This document shows, piece after piece, positions 15,940-24,927 of a stretch of 32,043 nucleotides of DNA; the stretch's first letter is position 1; every line of letters begins with the position of its first letter. This DNA is from Candidatus Woesearchaeota archaeon. GTDB taxonomy: Archaea > Nanobdellota > Nanobdellia > Woesearchaeales > SKGA01. The position numbers were made by a program, and so were the translations under genes. The stretch is from the NCBI GenBank assembly GCA_021734105.1, contig JAIPJP010000012.1:1-32043 (forward strand), read 5' to 3'. The notes beneath the pieces are model-generated. The model did not search any database, had not been told where the DNA came from, and saw nothing but the letters and a program-made list of their open reading frames with translations.

Positions 15940-16482
15940 ATGACATTACAAAAAACAATAGTTGATATGAACAAACTTTCACAGTACAAGCCAAATAAAT
16001 CTGTGTTGGCTGTTGGTTTGCCACGAGAAGTAAGTCTATGGCTTAATCAAGGTATAACATTTGTTGGTTTTAAAGAATGTTATGTAGCTCCTAGTGCAAG
16101 TAATGCAATGGATTTTCTGGAGAAGAACGCTCATCGCTTAGAATCGCCTGTAAGCCATCTTATTGCGGCACCATCGTATCGTTATGAAGATGATAAGATG
16201 CCTCTAGCAGAATTACCTTTCTGCGATTATGAGGGTTTAGATTATTTTCAAAACCGAAAGCGAGCGCCAACAGAGTTTATGCAAGGTCTGCAATTAGCGC
16301 GGCAAGTCAAAGAACAATTTCCTGACATTACGTTAGCAATGTATGGTTCTGGTTATGATGGTTCTATGACGCAGGCCAAAGAGTTGGATGTTGATTACGT
16401 CCCCACTTCATTTCAGTGGAACATTCCTTTTACAATTATGGAATATCTCAGAAATGAAAATAATGAATTGTTTAGTAAATAA
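15940..16482 (+). CDS. unknown protein, receiver-domain-like
   Basis: 180 aa with no certain family. The order of predicted strands and helices (SVLAVGLPREVSLWLNQG, SHLIAAPSYR, then LQLARQVKEQFPDITLAMYGSGYDGSMTQAKELDVDYVPTSF) resembles a CheY-like receiver, with the usual 'amino acids of position 80 to 110' segments TLAMYGSG and DYVPTSF. No phosphate-accepting Asp stands at the end of the expected third strand, so any receiver would be a non-phosphorylated type. A GAGGT ribosome site 7 nt before the ATG and a leader of about 32 nt set it apart from its leaderless neighbours. It is divergent from the TrmB-like regulator and shares its palindrome, so it is a likely target. Confidence 0.55.
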   Translation: MTLQKTIVDMNKLSQYKPNKSVLAVGLPREVSLWLNQGITFVGFKECYVAPSASNAMDFLEKNAHRLESPVSHLIAAPSYRYEDDKMPLAELPFCDYEGLDYFQNRKRAPTEFMQGLQLARQVKEQFPDITLAMYGSGYDGSMTQAKELDVDYVPTSFQWNIPFTIMEYLRNENNELFSK

Positions 16483-16497
16483 TTTTTTTATTTTTAC
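16483..16497 (+). terminator. T-rich end between convergent genes
   Basis: ATTTTTTTATTTTT follows the stop of the receiver-like gene and precedes the convergent gyrB stop, a likely U-tract terminator. Confidence 0.4.
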
Positions 16498-16517
16498 AAG
16501 AAAAAAGAATATGAATT

Positions 16518-18766
<2,249 letters not shown>

Positions 18767-19915
18767 ATGGTAACGCAAGAAGAGCTCGAAAAAATGAGTC
18801 CTGAAGAAATCGCTGAGCTCCAAAAGCAGAATTGTCCTTTTTGTAAAATTGTAAAAGGAGAAATTCCTTCTAAAAAAATTTATGAAGACGATGAAATTTT
18901 AGCAATTCTTGATATTAATCCTGCAAGTAAGGGTCATATTCTTATTTTGCCCAAAGAGCATATACCCATATTGCCTTTAGTCCCGCCGCCTGTTTTCAAA
19001 AAATTGTTTGTAACAACAAAAACGTTGGCTAAGGCTGCTAAACAAGTGATGTTAACTAGTGGTGTTTCTATTTTTATTGCAAATGGTGCTGTTGCTGGTC
19101 AACAATCGCCGCATTTTTTGTTCCATATTATCCCTTCTGATGAAGCTTCTATTCCCAGTTTTGCTATTCCAATAAATGATGCGTTAATTGCTGAGCAAGA
19201 AACTATCGCTGCATCACTACAAAATAACTTAACTATTATGTTGCGTAATCACGCTCAACGTGAAGGGCGACAAACAAAGACAAACTTGCCAGAAAATCAG
19301 AACGCTGATTCGTCGATTGCTGCTACGTCGCCCGAACAAGTCATGGCGGCAAAACGAGAACACATTGCAAAAATGATTGAAGAAAATCCTGATGTAAAAG
19401 ATCTTCTCAAAAATAATCCTGATGAGTTCAAACAAACAATAAAGCAAAATCCTCAAGTTGAAGAATTATTTCGCGGTGTTGATATTGATGCTTTATCTAA
19501 GAATCTTAACCAGATTCCTACACAAACAGAACAAAAAGCACGACAAGCACACCCAGAAAAACTAGCACAACTAGACCAACCAGACCAAGGAGTACAAGAA
19601 GAAAGTACTGAATCGCAAAACACCCAAACACTGTCATCGGATACCTTGCCTGAAGTGTTCTTAGGTCAAGATCCTCTTGCGCAGCGAGAAAAAGTGTTTG
19701 CTTATTTTAATAAGAAGCCAAAAGCAAAAGAATTGTTTATGAATGATATTATTAAGTTTAAAGAACTTTTAAGTATGCGTGAAGATATCAAACCAATTTT
19801 TGAGGATATTAGTCTTGATAAGCTTGCAGAAAAATTACGAAAAGCAGAAATTAAAAATTACTCAGAAGATATTGAATCGCAAAAAAATCCGGTAGAGGGG
19901 GAACGCGATGAGTAA
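18767..19915 (+). CDS. HIT-domain protein lacking the catalytic histidine, with helical repeats
   Basis: 382 aa. Residues about 20-130 are a HIT domain: zinc-type C23-PF-C26, IVKGEIPSKKIYEDDEILAILDINPASKGHILILPKEH, and the histidine triad region. The triad should read HxHxH but reads H116-F-L118-F-H120, so the middle histidine, the nucleophile of HIT hydrolases, is leucine. It may bind nucleotides without cleaving them. The C-terminal part has two related helical units of about 50 residues (one from REHIAKMIEENPDVKDLL, one from REKVFAYFNKKPKAKELF), separated by a Gln/Thr-rich linker. The ATG at 18767 is chosen because TTTATATA lies 27 nt upstream. A longer in-frame start at 18662 would precede the promoter. 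The last 8 bp overlap the next HIT-like gene. Confidence 0.8.
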   Translation: MVTQEELEKMSPEEIAELQKQNCPFCKIVKGEIPSKKIYEDDEILAILDINPASKGHILILPKEHIPILPLVPPPVFKKLFVTTKTLAKAAKQVMLTSGVSIFIANGAVAGQQSPHFLFHIIPSDEASIPSFAIPINDALIAEQETIAASLQNNLTIMLRNHAQREGRQTKTNLPENQNADSSIAATSPEQVMAAKREHIAKMIEENPDVKDLLKNNPDEFKQTIKQNPQVEELFRGVDIDALSKNLNQIPTQTEQKARQAHPEKLAQLDQPDQGVQEESTESQNTQTLSSDTLPEVFLGQDPLAQREKVFAYFNKKPKAKELFMNDIIKFKELLSMREDIKPIFEDISLDKLAEKLRKAEIKNYSEDIESQKNPVEGERDE

Positions 19916-20405
19916 GGAATTATTTACTGACAATTTTATCAAACTTAATCTTGTCATGCCTCCTGCAAGCAAAGGTCACATCCAAGTTGTGCCTGCTAAA
20001 GAAGTTAACTCATTTGAAGATTTATCAGAAGTTGAATTTATTGAATTATTTTATGGCGCGTCATATGCTGCAACTGCAGGTTTTGAGTTATTAGGTGCGG
20101 ATGGCACAAACATATTATTCTCTGATTTTGGTAAAGGTGTTGCTATTGATGTTGTTCCTCGTATGGAAAATGATGGATTAAATTTCTTGTGGCAACCAGT
20201 ACAAGGTAATCCCTCAGAGCTTGATGAATTGAGTAAAACTATTAAAGATAAAGTTGACGAACTTCTTTGGGCTAAAAAAAATCCTCTGGCTGCAAAAAAA
20301 GCAAGTGAATCAAATAGTCAAAATTCTGCTCCTGCAAAGGAGTTAAGAGAATCTGAAGATAGTAAAGTTAATTATTTATTGAAAAGTCTTCGGCGAACCC
20401 CTTAG
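19908..20405 (+). CDS. second, fully degenerate HIT-like protein
   Basis: 165 aa. MPPASKGHIQVVPAKE (17-32) matches NPASKGHILILPKEH of the upstream protein, and VAIDVVPRM (78-86) lies where a HIT triad (HxHxHVVPR) is expected. The three histidine positions are Gly77, Ala79 and Asp81, and there is no cysteine pair, so it cannot be a normal HIT hydrolase. The C-terminal 60 residues are charged and low in complexity. GAGGGGG 6 nt before the ATG and the 8-bp overlap with the upstream gene suggest coupled translation in similar amounts. HIT proteins act as dimers, so a heterodimer of the two is a reasonable inference. Confidence 0.65.
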   Translation: MSKELFTDNFIKLNLVMPPASKGHIQVVPAKEVNSFEDLSEVEFIELFYGASYAATAGFELLGADGTNILFSDFGKGVAIDVVPRMENDGLNFLWQPVQGNPSELDELSKTIKDKVDELLWAKKNPLAAKKASESNSQNSAPAKELRESEDSKVNYLLKSLRRTP

Positions 20406-20495
20406 TGTTCTGAAAATATTTCGGTTTTTGTTGAGTCGATTATAAATTGAACTTTTGTTATTATTCTTGATAAGACGTTTTGGAGGTGTCTTATT

Positions 20496-20951
20496 ATGAG
20501 AACAAAAAATTTAATTGCTATAATGGCCGTTGCAACGATAGGTTTAGGGAGTTGTAAAGTTGGAAATTATTCTCAACGTGATTCTAAAAAAGATTCGCAA
20601 TCAGTAGTACAAAAAACGGATGTGACAAAAAAACCCACTCCGTATCACTTGAATGGCTCAAAGAAATCTGTGCCGACAATTTCACAGTCAAGAGAAGATT
20701 TATTAAAGAAAATTTCTTTTTACAAGGATAAAGAAAACCATTATCTTTCAACTATTGATAATCTTTATAAATCCATTGATTCATTAGAACTTGTAATCAC
20801 AGATATAAAAAAAGAAAACCAATCTTTAGAATTGATTGCTGATGAATTTAATAAAATTAAACCTGATTATGATTATCTTCTTGACCGTTACACCAACCTT
20901 TCGAATCGTTTAGAAAATAAGATTTCTAGATATATATCAGAAAATAATTAA
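20496..20951 (+). CDS. small coiled-coil lipoprotein, unknown
   Basis: 151 aa, not recognised. MRTKNLIAIMAVATIGLGSC is a lipoprotein signal with the lipobox GLGSC (Cys20). A polar Lys/Ser/Gln linker follows (about 21-65), then a long helix (about 66-150) with heptad-like leucines, probably a coiled coil. It would be anchored on the outer face of the membrane. A strong ribosome site, GGAGGTG (20482-20488), sits 7 nt before the ATG, with a TATA at 20439-20447, so this mRNA has a leader of about 26 nt. Its 3' end overlaps the convergent prepilin peptidase gene by 15 bp. Confidence 0.7.
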   Translation: MRTKNLIAIMAVATIGLGSCKVGNYSQRDSKKDSQSVVQKTDVTKKPTPYHLNGSKKSVPTISQSREDLLKKISFYKDKENHYLSTIDNLYKSIDSLELVITDIKKENQSLELIADEFNKIKPDYDYLLDRYTNLSNRLENKISRYISENN

Positions 20952-21839
20952 ATAATTAACCCAGTTACCAACAAACATAATAATGATATAGCCGAGTAAG
21001 AATCCCGGGATAAATGGCACGCCTTGTTTAATGGTAACTGTTTTTACACCATGTTTTTTAAGCTCTGCAATTTGTTTGGTGGAAATGCCGAGTTTATCTT
21101 TTGGTCCGCAGATAATGTTGCCTTTTATTTTTACTTCTTTTTTTATCCATTCTCCTTCCGTTATTTTGCTTACGTGCATGGATGTAATCATGAGTTGTTC
21201 TTCTACAATTTTTCCAATGAGCATAAGGTAATGTCCAAAAAAGACGGTGAATACAATAAGTCCTATGCTAATTTTGAAAAATGTTTCGGGTATGATGAAG
21301 ATGAGGATGAGTCCTCCAACCACACTACCAGTAATAAGATAGCGTCTTTTTACGATTTTTGGTTCACGGATTTTTTTGGTAAATGCGTGTTTAAATACTT
21401 TCCAATGGGTAAGTGCAAGATACATGGTGTAAAGAATACCATATATTGCTCCCGCAACAAAAATAGTAAATATGGTGGTAATAAAAATAGGTGCGCCAGA
21501 GAACAGTTCCCCAAACGCAGACACACTGACTACCGGTATAAAAAGACCTTGCATTGCGCCAATGCCCATAAGCATTTTTGCATCTCCTCCTCCCCACTGT
21601 CCGGTATAATACATGAGCGCGCCAATCAGATATCCCATAAACAGACCACTGATTGCTGAGAGGCTTGGCCAAATACTATGATTAAGAATACTTAAGATGA
21701 TGCCGCTAACAACACCAACACCCATGAGGCCATAATTTAATGTGTCTGGAACTTCTCGTTTTTTTAGGTCAGTAATGCTGCCAATAACAAGAGCAAGAAG
21801 TATTGTGCCATGAAGGAGCCATAATGGAGTTGTAATCAT
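20937..21839 (-). CDS. archaeal prepilin/prearchaellin peptidase (A24 family)
   Basis: Membrane aspartic peptidase that removes class III signal peptides from pilins and archaellins. The 300-aa protein has both catalytic aspartates: D24 in ITDLKKREVPD and D86 in the GxGD motif GGGDAKMLMG. Several membrane helices surround them (about 9-22, 37-52, 62-79, 97-130, 158-205, 280-298). It is longer than PibD/FlaK, with a soluble segment (about 205-275) between the last helices. The ATG at 21839 is chosen because TTTTATATAG (minus strand, 21862-21871) is about 27 nt upstream. The longer frame would begin with TTG at 21854. No pilin gene is visible in the window. Confidence 0.88.
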   Translation of the reverse strand: MITTPLWLLHGTILLALVIGSITDLKKREVPDTLNYGLMGVGVVSGIILSILNHSIWPSLSAISGLFMGYLIGALMYYTGQWGGGDAKMLMGIGAMQGLFIPVVSVSAFGELFSGAPIFITTIFTIFVAGAIYGILYTMYLALTHWKVFKHAFTKKIREPKIVKRRYLITGSVVGGLILIFIIPETFFKISIGLIVFTVFFGHYLMLIGKIVEEQLMITSMHVSKITEGEWIKKEVKIKGNIICGPKDKLGISTKQIAELKKHGVKTVTIKQGVPFIPGFLLGYIIIMFVGNWVNYLIIF

Positions 21840-21889
21840 ACTACTTTTCAGCAAGCCGGTGCTATATAAAACTTCCCAAGATAATTTTT

Positions 21890-22534
21890 CTATTCTTGCA
21901 TTTGCTGAAGAATTGCGTTTACATAACCTAGTGTTATTGTTTCTAATAAACGAGCAACTCCTCTGTCTTTAAATTTATATTCTGGATGTTCTTTAAAGAT
22001 GGGGAGTACAACGTGACTTTCAGGAAGTCCTCGCACTGGATCTTGGTTTGCAAGTAAAAGAAGTTTTTCTGGAGCCATACTTTCTTTACTATATGGGTGG
22101 GTGATTGTTTCGCTTTGAGAAATCATTCCTTGCACTTCTCGTTCTTGTGCGTTTTGTATATAGATGTCTTGAGGAATTCCGGTACTATTTTCGTTAACGT
22201 GGTATTCCCATTGTTCTGGTAAGATTATTTCTCCAGGGCATCTTTTTCTGTGATGGTTTTCTTCTGGCGACATTCCTTTAATGAATTTTCTTTTTTCTGC
22301 GCTTGGTACATTGAAATATTTACTTTCTAATTGGTTTCGCTCAGTTGAGTTATCAAGTTGATATACGTAGTCATAAAAATCATGTTTCCATTGGTTCTTT
22401 GCCTTATAAAGAAATTTTTCAGGTGTATTCCAGTTTAATTTAAATTGTCGATTAAAGACTATTGTAGGAATTGGAATAACTATTCGGTCTGATTGCGTTA
22501 CATCGTCTAGTGTTAATTGTATTTTTTTGTTCAT
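21890..22534 (-). CDS. unknown protein
   Basis: 214 aa with no signal peptide or membrane helix, and not recognised. It is rich in charged and aromatic residues and has a cluster HHRKRCPGEIILPEQWEYH (about 94-112) that looks like a conserved core or possible metal site. The C-terminus (about 165-214) has the appearance of a small helical domain. A TATA-like TTTTAAAAATA (minus strand, about 22555-22567) lies 26 nt before the ATG, so it is probably leaderless. It stands between the prepilin peptidase and the divergent membrane protein at 22709, with no context that suggests a role. Confidence 0.55.
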   Translation of the reverse strand: MNKKIQLTLDDVTQSDRIVIPIPTIVFNRQFKLNWNTPEKFLYKAKNQWKHDFYDYVYQLDNSTERNQLESKYFNVPSAEKRKFIKGMSPEENHHRKRCPGEIILPEQWEYHVNENSTGIPQDIYIQNAQEREVQGMISQSETITHPYSKESMAPEKLLLLANQDPVRGLPESHVVLPIFKEHPEYKFKDRGVARLLETITLGYVNAILQQMQE

Positions 22535-22708
22535 GGGAAAAGACCAAAATAATTTTTTATTTTTAAAATCTCCTGTTTTTTGGCGTAGTTCATGATTAAC
22601 TATACTTAGTTTTTTACCACATAATTTACCTTTCTTTTTTGATAGCGTTGATTTTGTAGACTTCTGAGCAAATATTTAAGAAGACTTGTTCATTCTTCTT
22701 TTTCTTGT

Positions 22709-23185
22709 ATGGTAAAAAAATTTGAAAAAAGTCCATGTAATAATTCGTTTAATTCTCTTCAGCAATTACAATTGTATAGGGATAGTTATGTGAATGATAA
22801 TCCTAATGATGTTATTCCTCAAGAAGTTCCTAAAAGAGATTTGCTTGAAGCAATTATTAAAAATCAAGAGCATCTGTATGAACGGCAACAAGCAATTAGC
22901 AAAACGGTAAATGAAGCTAAACAAGAAAGATCTTCATACTATAAGGCATTATATAGGGGGATTTTTAAAAATAATGGTTTTGTCTTGCGAGCCGCAACGT
23001 TTATTTTGGCCGCAGCCACACTTATTCCTATGTGTTCTCGACAAAAAAAATTGTATGAGCAATTCAAAGAAAATGAAGATTTTTCAATTAAAGAATATAT
23101 GCAACCGTATATGTATCCTCCTGTTGAGCGTACATCGCTTAGCTTAGCAGATACAATTGCACATCCTTATAGTGTACGAAATTAG
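22709..23185 (+). CDS. unknown single-pass membrane protein
   Basis: 158 aa, not recognised. It has a polar N-terminus, a helical segment (about 40-80: EVPKRDLLEAIIKNQEHLYERQQAISKTVNEAK) that may be a coiled coil, one hydrophobic helix (about 90-108: GFVLRAATFILAAATLIPM) and a short acidic C-terminus. AAATATTTAAG (22670-22680) is a TATA box about 32 nt before the ATG, so the leader is very short. The gene is divergent from the unknown protein at 21890-22534, with 174 bp between them. Confidence 0.55.
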   Translation: MVKKFEKSPCNNSFNSLQQLQLYRDSYVNDNPNDVIPQEVPKRDLLEAIIKNQEHLYERQQAISKTVNEAKQERSSYYKALYRGIFKNNGFVLRAATFILAAATLIPMCSRQKKLYEQFKENEDFSIKEYMQPYMYPPVERTSLSLADTIAHPYSVRN

Positions 23186-23398
23186 TACGAACATAATTTG
23201 TTTCTTCAAATGGATTGTTTTTACCCGAATTTTTTCTATTGCAAAGAGCTTTTAATTCGCGCTGCAAGAATTAGTTTTTATCAAAATTCAAGACGATTAC
23301 TACGAAGTAGATAATTTTTGTAATTTGAATTTTTTAACTTTTCTTCAAGGCAGTATATGACAAGATCCAGTATATAATCAAAGTCTTTAAACACATAT
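23186..23398. other. intergenic sequence upstream of the L7Ae promoter
   Basis: AT-rich. Apart from a small CTACGAAGTAG palindrome (about 23297-23307) I see nothing in it. The rest of the gap to 23568 is the L7Ae promoter and leader. Confidence 0.4.
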
Positions 23399-23568
23399 AT
23401 TTATAAATGGCCTTAGCTTCCTTTCATATACACATAGTACCTGTGAAAGATGAAGACAAATCGCTTCGGTGGGAGTCTGATGGAGGCATTGTGAAGTTTT
23501 CTTCTCAAAGCGCGATAACCATAATCGCAGGTGAAAGACAAACCAGAGCAATCTGGAGGTTATAAAAA
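23399..23568 (+). promoter_or_regulatory. promoter and long structured leader of the L7Ae operon
   Basis: The TATA box ATTTATAAAT (23399-23408) puts the start near 23429, giving a leader of about 140 nt in a genome where most mRNAs are leaderless. ACCTG (23439-23443) pairs with CAGGT (23528-23532). GCGAT (23512-23516) pairs with ATCGC (23524-23528). A UUCG-capped hairpin lies at about 23461-23470. AGATGAAGAC (23449-23458) facing GTCTGATGG (23475-23483) resembles the C/D-type kink-turn that L7Ae binds. GGAGGT (about 23555-23560) is the ribosome site. Archaeal L7Ae has been reported to repress its own mRNA through a leader kink-turn, so autoregulation is likely. The exact kink-turn pairing is my inference. 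Confidence 0.6.
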
Positions 23569-23886
23569 ATGAGTGACGCAGCATATGAAATTATTGAAGT
23601 TGCAAAAAAAACTGGCGCAATTAAGCGTGGAACTAATGAAGTAACAAAAGCTATAGAGCGTGGTAAAGCCGCATTTGTAGCAGTTGCTAGTGATGTAAGT
23701 CCTAAAGAAATTATCATGCATATTCCCATGCTTGCTAAAGAAAAAGGTATTCCTTGCGCAACTGTACCTTCACGTGAAGAACTCGGTACTGCAGCAGGCT
23801 TAGCAGTTCCAAGTGTAGCTATTGCAGTTGTTGATGCTGGTGAAGCAAAAGATTTAATTGCAAATTTTAAACCAGATGAAGAATAA
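23569..23886 (+). CDS. rpl7ae: ribosomal protein L7Ae (eL8)
   Basis: 105 aa, full length for the family. L7Ae binds kink-turns in 23S rRNA and is also the core protein of C/D and H/ACA guide RNPs and of archaeal RNase P. The RNA-binding surface is visible in [27 protein letters not shown] and in the loop around [18 protein letters not shown]. It is the first gene of a run with S28e and L24e, with gaps of only 10 bp. Good ribosome site (GGAGGT). The leader may let the protein limit its own synthesis. Confidence 0.97.
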   Translation: MSDAAYEIIEVAKKTGAIKRGTNEVTKAIERGKAAFVAVASDVSPKEIIMHIPMLAKEKGIPCATVPSREELGTAAGLAVPSVAIAVVDAGEAKDLIANFKPDEE

Positions 23887-23896
23887 GGTAGATAAT

Positions 23897-24190
23897 ATGG
23901 CAGATAATACTAAAGGCTACAAAGGCAAGCAATCAGGAAAAAAAACTGATGCTAGTAGCGGCTCTTTGTTTACTCACGCAGTTCCCGCAACAATTGAAGA
24001 AATTGTTGGTCGAACGGGTACTCGTGGTGAAGCAATTCAAGTTCGTTGCAAAGTCCTTGATGGTCGAGATAAAAACAAGATCTTACGTAGAAATGTTCGT
24101 GGTCCAGTTCAAATTGGTGATACGTTAATGCTTCGAGAAACTGAAATTGAAGCGCGGCCTTTGAACAAAACTGGTCGGGGAAACATTTAG
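23897..24190 (+). CDS. rps28e: ribosomal protein S28e
   Basis: 97 aa. The S28e OB-fold covers about residues 28-97: ATIEEIVGRTGTRGEAIQVRCKVLDGRDKNKILRRNVRGPVQIGDTLMLRETEIEARPL. The first 27 residues (Lys/Gly/Ser-rich) are an extension beyond the usual length of about 70. The ATG at 23897 is chosen because AAGGT stands 7 nt before it. A longer frame would overlap the L7Ae gene. S28e sits near the mRNA exit channel of the small subunit. Confidence 0.95.
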   Translation: MADNTKGYKGKQSGKKTDASSGSLFTHAVPATIEEIVGRTGTRGEAIQVRCKVLDGRDKNKILRRNVRGPVQIGDTLMLRETEIEARPLNKTGRGNI

Positions 24191-24200
24191 GTGAATAAAA

Positions 24201-24389
24201 ATGGTAGATTGTAGTTTCTGTGGAAAAAGCATTAATCCAGGCACCGGTAAGATGTATGTAAAAAAAGACGGTACCGTCTTTTATTTTTGTTCTTCTAAAT
24301 GTCAGAACACGCAAATCAAGCGAGGATTCAAATCTCGAATTACTCCTTGGACTAAACTGTTTCAGACAACAAAGAAAAACAAGAAATAA
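24201..24389 (+). CDS. rpl24e: ribosomal protein L24e
   Basis: 62 aa. A zinc-ribbon protein of the large subunit, with DCSFCGKSINPGTGKMYVKKDGT and FYFCSSKCQ giving the four zinc cysteines (C4, C7, C30, C34). The basic tail is typical. It follows S28e by 10 bp with an AGGTGA ribosome site. A T-run after the stop (24390-24396) could end the L7Ae-S28e-L24e transcript. Confidence 0.95.
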   Translation: MVDCSFCGKSINPGTGKMYVKKDGTVFYFCSSKCQNTQIKRGFKSRITPWTKLFQTTKKNKK

Positions 24390-24451
24390 TTTTTTTATTA
24401 TAATTTATGATTTAGTGATGAAGAACGCATGTGGAAAGGTGAATAAGAACA

Positions 24452-24925
24452 ATGAAAGTTGAAAAAACATTAGTTATCATTAAACCAGACGGTATTAACC
24501 GAGCATTGGTTGGTGAAATTATTGGTCGTTTTGAAAAAAAAGGTTTACAAATTGCTGGTATGAAAATGCTCCATCTAAAAGATGAGTTATTAGAAAAGCA
24601 TTATGCGCACCTAAAAGACAAACCTTTTTTCCCAGGAATTAAATCATTCATGCAAGCATCTCCAACAATCATTATAGCTCTTGAAGGATTAAATGCGATT
24701 AATGTGGTGCGAACGCTTGCAGGTGAAACTCATGGAGCAAAAGCGCTTCCTGGAACAATTCGAGGAGACCTTTCCTTAAGTGTGCAATCAAATGTGGTGC
24801 ATACATCTGATTCAGAAGATGCTGCAAAAGAAGAACTAGCTCGATTCTTTACTGATGATGAACTATTTTCTTATCCGCGTATTGATTTTGAAATTTTATA
24901 CGCTGCTGACGAGCGGGGTGAATAA
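24452..24925 (+). CDS. ndk: nucleoside diphosphate kinase
   Basis: Moves the gamma phosphate of ATP to other NDPs through a phosphohistidine. The full-length protein is 157 aa: IIKPDGINRALVGEIIGRFE at the start, and the active-site His117 in NVVHTSDSEDAA. GGAAAGGTGA before the ATG is a good ribosome site. In many archaea ndk follows rpl24e in the same order. Here a T-run lies between them, so it may have its own promoter. The stop is 2 bp before the aEF-2 start, so these two are co-transcribed. Confidence 0.97.
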   Translation: MKVEKTLVIIKPDGINRALVGEIIGRFEKKGLQIAGMKMLHLKDELLEKHYAHLKDKPFFPGIKSFMQASPTIIIALEGLNAINVVRTLAGETHGAKALPGTIRGDLSLSVQSNVVHTSDSEDAAKEELARFFTDDELFSYPRIDFEILYAADERGE

Positions 24926-24927
24926 AT

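Noticed and set aside
21024-21659. 211-codon ORF opposite the prepilin peptidase
   Set aside because: Aromatic- and cysteine-rich composition of an antisense frame; no promoter or known motif.
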